DNA of 25,000 nt from Owenia fusiformis. Lineage: Eukaryota; Annelida; Polychaeta; Sabellida; Oweniidae. The position numbers were made by a program, and so were the translations under genes. Numbering within the stretch: position 1 is the first letter of the stretch; each line of letters starts with the position of its first letter. A model generated the notes under the pieces. It ran no database searches, had not been told where the DNA came from, and saw nothing but the letters and a program-made list of their open reading frames with translations. The DNA lies in the NCBI GenBank assembly GCA_903813345.2, contig CAIIXF020000270.1, forward strand, positions 1-25,000, given 5' to 3'. Shown in pieces: positions 18,559 to 25,000 of this stretch.

Positions 18559-18895
18559 AACCCCACTTAGGTTGCAACACGCTAGAATGAACTGCAGTTT
18601 ATTTTAAAGAATATCCAGCTATAACAAAGAGGGGTGCATTAGACTTCCGTTACCATAACGGCCATAACTTTTTTATTTTAAAACTGAAAGTCATGACAGT
18701 TGCAGGATATATTGTTATAATGTCATTCTACAATCTGTAGTAATTTCATCTCATAACAGGTTAATCTCTTGAAATGAGAGCATTTGTATCTTTACTTTCC
18801 GGTCACCCTGTAATTTGTAATTATTACATGAGGGTTCCATAACATTCAATGCATACTTAATAATCTTCATAATCTACTAAGTATATGATAAATCA
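18559..18895. other. Spacer with a possible mariner-type terminus
   Basis: No gene. At about 18801-18812 GGTCACCCTGTA reads TACAGGGTGACC on the minus strand. It resembles the TACAGGGTG terminus beside the transposase remnant at 13590, so this may be the end of another degraded element. Confidence 0.4.
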
Positions 18896-19037
18896 GTTAT
18901 TAAATGCTCGATTTTTGATACAGGGTATATCCCTCGGTAAATACAATATTTCAACTCTCGGTCCCCGCGGACACCCGGGTAGATATATTGTATTTCCCTC
19001 AGATATACCCTGTATCAAAAACCTCCCATTAAGTAAC
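18896..19037. repeat. Foldback hairpin element, copy 2
   Basis: The left arm contains TTTTTGATACAGGGTATATC and AAATACAATATTT. The right arm contains their inverses ATATTGTATTT and GATATACCCTGTATCAAAAA, ending TTAAGTAAC. The loop is GC-rich (CTCGGTCCCCGCGGACACCC). Outer flanks (AAATCAGTTAT on the left, AACCTCCCATTAAGTAACC on the right) match the flanks of the hairpin at 1151-1289, so the two belong to one family with diverged arms. Confidence 0.75.
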
Positions 19038-19237
19038 CTCTATATACTGTGGCTTGATATTTAACTTGATTCACATATATTTGTGGATATGGCCTGATGG
19101 TGCAATGAGGACATTTTACAATATTTTTAGGTCTGGCAGCCATGTATAGTCTTGATAGTCCATAAACGGTCACCAATTACAAACTGGTGTTTCCTATCAT
19201 GCATATGACTTTGATACTGTTCACAAAAAAAGTTGTA

Positions 19238-20757
19238 CACTCCCCTCCATAAGTTTGGCGAATAGGAGTTTTATTAGATACCATATCAAGGCCTGTTAAT
19301 ATTTGAATCTTAAGTCTCATTACAATATTTGAATCTTAAGTCTATCCCTCAGGTCTCATAACAATATTTGAATCTTAGGTCTATCCCTTAAGTCTCATTA
19401 TAATATTTGAATCTTAAGTCTATCCCTTAAGTCTCATTATAATATTTGAATCTTAAGTCTATCCCTTAAGTCTCATTACAATATTTGAATCTTAAGTCTA
19501 TCCCTTAGGTCTCATAACAATATTTGAATCTTAGGTCTATCCCTTAAGTCTCATTATAATATTTGAATCTTAAGTCTATCCCTTAGGTCTCATAACACTA
19601 TTTGAAGCTTAGGTCTATCCCTTAAGTCTCATTATAATATTTGAATCTTAAGTCTATCCCTTAAGTCTCATTACAATATTTGAATCTTAAGTCTATCCCT
19701 TAAGTCTCATTATAATATTTGAATCTTAAGTCTATCCCTTAAGTCTCATTACAATATTTGAATCTTAAATCTATCCCTTAGGTCTCATAACAATATTTGA
19801 ATCTTAGGTCTATCCCTTAAGTCTCATTATAATATTTGAATCTTAAGTCTATCCCTTAGGTCTCATTACAATATTTGAATCTTAAGTCTATCCCTTAGGT
19901 CTCATTATAATATTTGAATCTTAAGTCTATCCCTTAAGTCTCATTACAATATTTGAATCTTAAGTCTATCCCTTAAGTCTCATTATAATATTTGAATCTT
20001 AAGTCTATCCCTTAAGTCTCATTACAATATTTGAATCTTAAGTCTATCCCTTAGGTCTCATAACAATATCTGAATCTTAGGTCTATCCCTTAAGTCTCAT
20101 TATAATATTTGAATCTTAAGTCTATCCCTTAAGTTTCATTACAATATATGAATCTTAGGTCTATCCCTTAAGTCTCATTATAATATTTGAATCTTAAGTC
20201 TATCCCTTAAGTCTCATTATAATATTTGAATCTTAAGTCTATCCCTTAATCTCATTACAATATTTGAATCTTAAGTCTATCCCTTAGGTCTCATAACAAT
20301 ATCAGAATCTTAGGTCTATCCCTTAAGTCTCATTATAATATTTGAATCTTAAGTCTATCCCTTAAGTCTCATTATAATATTTGAATCTTAAGTCTATCCC
20401 TTAAGTCTCATTATAATATTTGAATCTTAGGTCTATCCCTTAAGTCTCATTATAATATTTGAATCTTAAGTCTATCCCTTAAGTCTCATTATAATATTTG
20501 AATCTTAAGTCTATCCCTTAAGTCTCATTATAATATTTGAATCTTAAGTCTATCCCTTAAGTCTCATTACAATATTTGAATCTTAGGTCTATCCCTTAAG
20601 TCTCATTATAATATTTGAATCTTAAGTCTATCCCTTAAGTCTATTTGGGAAATTTATGACAAGTTTGCATGATTAATTTTCTTAAATCGTCAGACATAAA
20701 CAGGCTTGATAAGTGATCTGAAGGGGGCTTATAGTTGCCATACTTATGGAGGGAGTG
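19238..20757. mobile_element. TIR-bounded element filled with a 39-bp satellite, 1520 bp
   Basis: TA precedes CACTCCCCTCCATAAGTTTG at 19238. The inverse, CATACTTATGGAGGGAGTG, ends at 20757 and is followed by TA. The 20-bp ends differ at only a few positions. The TA flanks and terminus style suit a Tc1/mariner-type element. Nearly all the interior is a tandem array (19296-20643), with about 60 bp of unique sequence on the left and 100 bp on the right. No transposase is present. Confidence 0.7.
19296..20643. repeat. 39-bp satellite array, about 34 copies
   Basis: The monomer starts TAATATTTGAATCTTAAGTC and continues TATCCCTTAAGTCTCATTA. Variation is confined to a few sites: TAAT/CAAT, CTTAAG/CTTAGG in either half, and TCATTA/TCATAA. 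The first monomer lacks the TATCCCTTAAG half, and one near 20245 has lost a G. Variants recur in ordered runs, suggesting duplication of blocks of several monomers. Confidence 0.95.
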
Positions 20758-21734
20758 TATATTTAAAAATGAGACATTGATATAAACAGTGCATAACAGA
20801 TAAGCTTTGTAACCTCCTGCCTACCACAACAATTTCTTTTTAAAACTTACAAACATGTTTTCTTTTCAAGCTTGGTGTTTAAGAGGTTAAAGTGGCAGAC
20901 AGGTCACAAAAAAAGACATTAAGACGGAAAGACCAAATGGTATGACGAATGGGTAACGATTTTTGGTCGATCGCAACAAATGATGCCGAAGATACTTTAG
21001 TACTTCAACACTAACCCCTTATCCTAACCCTAAAGAACAATCGAAAATTCGCTCAGTTGCGGTGCCAGCCCGGGTGCGTTAGTGATGTCCAGTGATGAAA
21101 ATGCCTATATCACTTCAAGAAAAACATATACAAGAGTCGAGGAAAACAACACCAAACATTTAAGCATTGAAGTTCAAAAAACTTGACTGAGAAATAAGCT
21201 ACATGCATTTTCCAAAGATTTTAGAAACGATGTAAAGATTTCTGGGAGGTTATTTCCTTTGAAATAGATGTTGAGAAAATGATGGAGCTTGTTGCTTTTA
21301 AAAAAAACTTGAAAGTTCCATTCATGAGAACAACAGAGCTCTGCAGCTCATGTCTCTGTATCGTGTCAAAACATTTACCCCACCTCAGGGTCTTGATTTA
21401 TGGCATCCATGCTTTTTCGAATGGTAACCGTGTAAGGTTCAATGTTCAGGTGGACGCCCTTGCCAACTCTCTTTGGTTGCTATGATTGCTATGTATTGTA
21501 ATATTATTCCGTTACCATGGTTACGCATCTTTAGACATCTTATCTTGGAATCGTAAATGGTCTTTAATAGCTTTGTCATTATTAAGATTAAAGAGATTGA
21601 TATCATATTAAATGATAAAGAGGCATATGGTTGCTGACTAATGATTATTTATTCAATGATTAATTTAACTGATTCCTCAAAAACGATCAATGATGCAGTT
21701 ATAAAGATAGTGGATTTAACTATTTATGTCTAAA
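20758..21734. other. Intergenic, no gene seen
   Basis: No supported gene. An ORF at 21279-21485 (68 codons) has no recognised motif or splice context. Confidence 0.5.
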
Positions 21735-21811
21735 GCACTAATATAATGCAGATATTAAAAGCAATGTCACACGCACTAAACTAATGCACATATCAAAAGC
21801 AGTGCCTGACC
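21735..21811. repeat. 38-bp direct repeat, two copies
   Basis: The pattern GCACTAA, TAATGCA, ATAT and AAAAGCA at 21735 is repeated from 21773, 38 bp later, with some substitutions. Confidence 0.6.
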
Positions 21812-21812
21812 A

Positions 21813-22076
21813 ATGTCGACACGAGAGAGACAATGTACACTCCGACTCATAAGATTAGCAACCATAAACCCCATTCTGAATTACGTATCAAAGCCTCATT
21901 ACAACTCACGATTTTTAAAAACCCATCAAATTGGTCATAAACTTCCGAACTATTTTAAACAAAGCGACAAAATTAAGATTAAAAACATTGTAGGGTTTGA
22001 TTTACTTTTCAATGAAAATTGCCAATTGCCAAACTTATTGAGAGGAGTGTATAACAAAATTATAAATTCAAGTTAA
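21813..22076 (+). CDS. Unrecognised ORF, 87 codons, doubtful
   Basis: An open frame from ATG 21813 to TAA 22076 in AT-rich sequence. The product is rich in Asn, Lys, Leu and Ile (for example SKPHYNSRFLKTHQIGHKLP). I recognise no family, signal peptide or membrane segment. It could be an exon or a fragment of a degraded mobile element, or it could be chance. No neighbouring exon with matching phase was found. Confidence 0.2.
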   Translation: MSTRERQCTLRLIRLATINPILNYVSKPHYNSRFLKTHQIGHKLPNYFKQSDKIKIKNIVGFDLLFNENCQLPNLLRGVYNKIINSS

Positions 22077-22274
22077 GAATGTCCTAATATTATACAATGC
22101 CCAACTATTTAGCCCAGTATAAATATTGTGTGAATGAACACATGTACAAGGTTGTATTTTAAGATTGTTTCAGCAACATAATGTAATTTCACACTAATTA
22201 ATTTTTATTATCGGACATGTACCTATATACTACTTCCGCCTTCCCTTTTCACGTAGAAGAGTTTCACAAATATT

Positions 22275-22743
22275 TTTGGCAAATTGAAGTTGGTTCAATG
22301 TCCTTTGAGGTAACACAGTTCCAGCACTGTAGCTTGTGTATGGCCCATTCGATGGCCATTTAACGAGGCGTATAGTCTTTTTATTTTTTCTTCCCGATTT
22401 CAGTCATGAATTACGTAAATTTCACATGCAACTTTAGGTTGACGTTGTAATTCCTGGACGCCCAAACGTGTCAGGAACACATAGATACTTGAATGATCTT
22501 GATTGGACATCAGGTTGCAGAGAAATCGTAATTTTACTGAGTGGCTTCACGAAACAATTAGCAGCATTTTAAGCCACCTTAAAGAAAATAACATGCCTCA
22601 AATGGCTACCACCTATCTGCAGACAGACTTGCACATGTCGCGAGAAGTTATTGACGATACCTGTACATTCATCATTCGATATGGCTCTCATATTATCTTC
22701 AATGTTATCTTTACTTTGAGCTCTACAATTTTTCTAGGATTGT
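22275..22743 (-). pseudogene. Tc1/mariner-superfamily transposase remnant, copy 2
   Basis: On the minus strand, 22743-22569 reads IVELKVKIT, then after a frameshift MRAISNDECTGIVNNFSRHV, QVCLQIGGSHLRHV and a late stop at 22569-22571. It aligns with the remnant at 13704-13856 at both DNA and residue level. Sequence at 22275-22322 matches 13650-13698, which lies 3' of the stop in copy 1. About 245 bp between these parts has no counterpart in copy 1, so one copy carries an insertion or the other a deletion. The plus-strand ORF at 22503-22745 is an antisense shadow. Confidence 0.6.
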
Positions 22744-22759
22744 GATAGCCATTCGGAAA

Positions 22760-25000
22760 CGAGTGTACAATGGTATTCGTACGACGTAACATAAAATAGG
22801 TAGTTTAAGCTTCACAACCTAAACGTGAACGGAAAATATTTAAGCGATGCATTTGCATGGGCCATTGGTCATACTCATAGGTTGGCGTTTCGATTTTATA
22901 TGCAAGCTTAAACTTCCTAATAAGGGTTTTTTGAAACCAATTAAAATTGCAATATATAAACTGGTAAATCGGTACTTGTATTCTTGATTGGTTTCTACAA
23001 TTAATGTAATTAATAAGCGATATCATAGACCAACATGAATTTATCTAAGAACATTCTGCATGTAGATACCTAACTACGCTAGAGCGAATGAAACTGGACA
23101 TAAATTACAGATACATGAACTGAGCATGAAATCACAATTATACCTATGTTCTTATAATTCAGATTTTTCTACAATTCTACAATATTTAGGTTTATTCATG
23201 GAGATAAACTTTTCATGAGATTTTCAAATAGTGCAATATCTTCAAAACTATTGTTCTAGTCATCATCTAGTTTTCATACTAGATTATCTGACCATTTTTC
23301 TACAATACCTTTCTCCTCATTTGGACACTTTTATAGTTTTTCACAATTTTTTTTTCACGAGCTACTCAAATTGCATCGTTACATTATCCATCCATACTAT
23401 AGGGTCTAATGACTTATATTTATTCCATAAAATTCGAAAAAGCTTATAAGATTTTCTCAAAATTCGTACATTAACTTTTGAGTCATGCGATTGTTTTGCA
23501 TCCTCCGATCACAGGGCTTCAAAATCCAGAATATATTCTTTCTTTTTACAAGAAGGACTGTACGGATTCTGGATACATGCTTAGGAGGATGTTGTTTTCG
23601 TTTACGTCGTAGGCGTGTACCTTTTAAATATCTTTTATATACTAGTATTTGTTATTTCTATTATGAACTTTCAATATGAAGTTTTATAAAGAAAACACTG
23701 AAAATTGAATTCAAAATCCATATTTCAAAATTTCATGGAGTGGTACAACTGGATACAGCCAACTGTATGGTTTTGACATGAGCGACATCGCGTATAGTCA
23801 GAAATAAGATTGGTTTCACTTCCTAGATGAAATACATATGGAATACATGAAGTTGTACATTTAACTCACATTTATTGTTGTTAAACAATATGCAATGTTA
23901 GATTTTATCATATTCATAATTTTTACGGTAATTTATCACAGCTGTAACTTCCCATGGCTGCACGTTAAAGTAATATATACAGTCTTCCTCACAATATTCT
24001 TGGCAACTTTGAAATTAAAAAATAAGCGATTGAAAGAATGTGTAGGGTGTATTTTATATTCGATTTAATCAACATTATATGGGAAAAATGAAAACATGTA
24101 CTTGTCCTAGCTTTTGTATATTTTGTTTTGTTTTGTTTTGGCTATTATGCGTTGCCGTTGTTTTTGATGTTCTTTGCTTTGTTATTTTTCCAAATATATG
24201 ACATGGCTGAAACTCCCTAATTAAAATACAATGCCCACAGCTTTACTACCCTTACTATCTGGATTACAAAAGTTAAGATGGGCATATTTGTTTCAATATT
24301 TCCATAAACTGTTGCAATGTTATCCTTCGATTGCATTTTTTAACTTGTCAATGGATCAATATCAGTGTTTGTATAGGTTTTATGTCGATAGAAAGATGGC
24401 GCCATGTAGTTGATCACACTTCCATATTTCAATGAACGTTACTCCAAGGTATCTTCAAAAAACATGAAAAACGCTCACAATGCCGTTTTTGTCGTTTGGG
24501 GCATACTTGAACGCATCGGGTGAAGTTTTCTGACTACACACAGATATCTTGTGTAATACTCTGCGCGCAGAGTCTAGTTTTAAACTTCGGAAGACGAAGC
24601 TCTCTTTTGAGAAGTACTGTAAAGTCGAACAAATGCAAAGGTTACGTACTTGTGTAATGGCTCTTGTGTAATTTCCTTCTAATCTCTAGTCTCAACTCTC
24701 TGATGCTTTTAGGGTTATCTTTGAAATAGCCCGATAGAAGCGATAGAATTCTGCGGTGTCATATTGGGTGATTGTGGTATGTTTTGACATTTGGAGCATG
24801 TCTTGGAAAATGGCCATAAAATCACGACCATTGGAAATAGACCAATGAAACTTTAGTAAAATGGAAGAACATTGAACAAGGTTCAATTGAGTTAAATATG
24901 ATTTAAAAGCCATTCTGGATGACTGAGTTATTTAGATTTGATTTTTGGCTCATCCTGTGTCAAACGGACCTCCATAATCAACTTATGACATATTCTGATT
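22760..25000. other. Intergenic, no gene seen
   Basis: AT-rich sequence to the window end. Several ORFs of 60-73 codons on both strands show no family features. Minor structures are a GTTTT run at 24124-24140, an imperfect inverted repeat at about 23499-23595 (CATCCTCC and ATCCAGAA with their inverses), and a perfect palindrome at 24558-24573. Unseen exons of a neighbouring gene cannot be excluded. Confidence 0.5.

Noticed and set aside
19296-20643. Regular 39-bp repeats as a CRISPR array
   Set aside because: Monomers are head-to-tail with no unique spacers, in a eukaryotic context.
22340-22510. Faint resemblance to the middle of a DDE transposase on the minus strand
   Set aside because: The similarity is short, degenerate and in the wrong order relative to the adjacent C-terminal part, so I could not support it by eye.

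Overview
The window looks like AT-rich nuclear DNA of an invertebrate animal, most likely a marine lophotrochozoan such as a mollusc. Genes are split by GT-AG introns, promoters and poly(A) signals are eukaryotic, and introns and spacers are full of small DNA-transposon relics, minisatellites and one non-LTR retrotransposon tail. No bacterial operons, CRISPR arrays or RNA genes were seen. The taxon is an inference from gene and repeat style only.

Layout: (1) 161-2957, plus strand, a complete three-exon gene for a 394-residue questin oxidase-like (DUF4243) protein. Its first intron carries a TIR-bounded element with a minisatellite and a foldback hairpin. Its second intron carries a broken duplicate of part of exon 2. 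(2) 2958-8211 has no intact gene. It holds a hAT-like MITE, a foldback, a large inverted repeat joined to the 3' end of a reverse-transcriptase ORF, and a long-TIR element. (3) 8246-12780 and 14382-17588, minus strand, are two complete six-exon S1A serine protease genes. Each encodes 269 residues with identical exon lengths and phases; they differ at about 24 residues. They lie in a tandem segmental duplication running from the poly(A) signals to upstream 117-bp repeats (about 8212-13555 and 14331-18558). (4) 18560-20757 holds a second foldback hairpin and a 1.5-kb TIR-bounded element filled with a 39-bp satellite. (5) 20758-25000 has a second transposase remnant but no gene I can support.

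The two proteases are predicted secreted zymogens. They have the complete His-Asp-Ser triad, a Gly at the position that sets trypsin specificity (so probably chymotrypsin/elastase-like), and an unusual Leu-Ile activation junction. Both promoters share a TATAAAAG box and an adjacent GATA-type site, which fits digestive expression. The questin oxidase-like gene is an unrelated redox-enzyme candidate.

The most unusual structures are these. The last intron of each protease gene holds a minisatellite whose monomer contains the gene's own 3' splice site and the start of the exon encoding the catalytic serine. A Tc1/mariner-type TIR pair encloses the 39-bp satellite. A 1-kb palindromic element lies in intron 3 of only one paralogue. 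Exon 2 is nearly identical between paralogues while exon 4 has diverged by about 13%.
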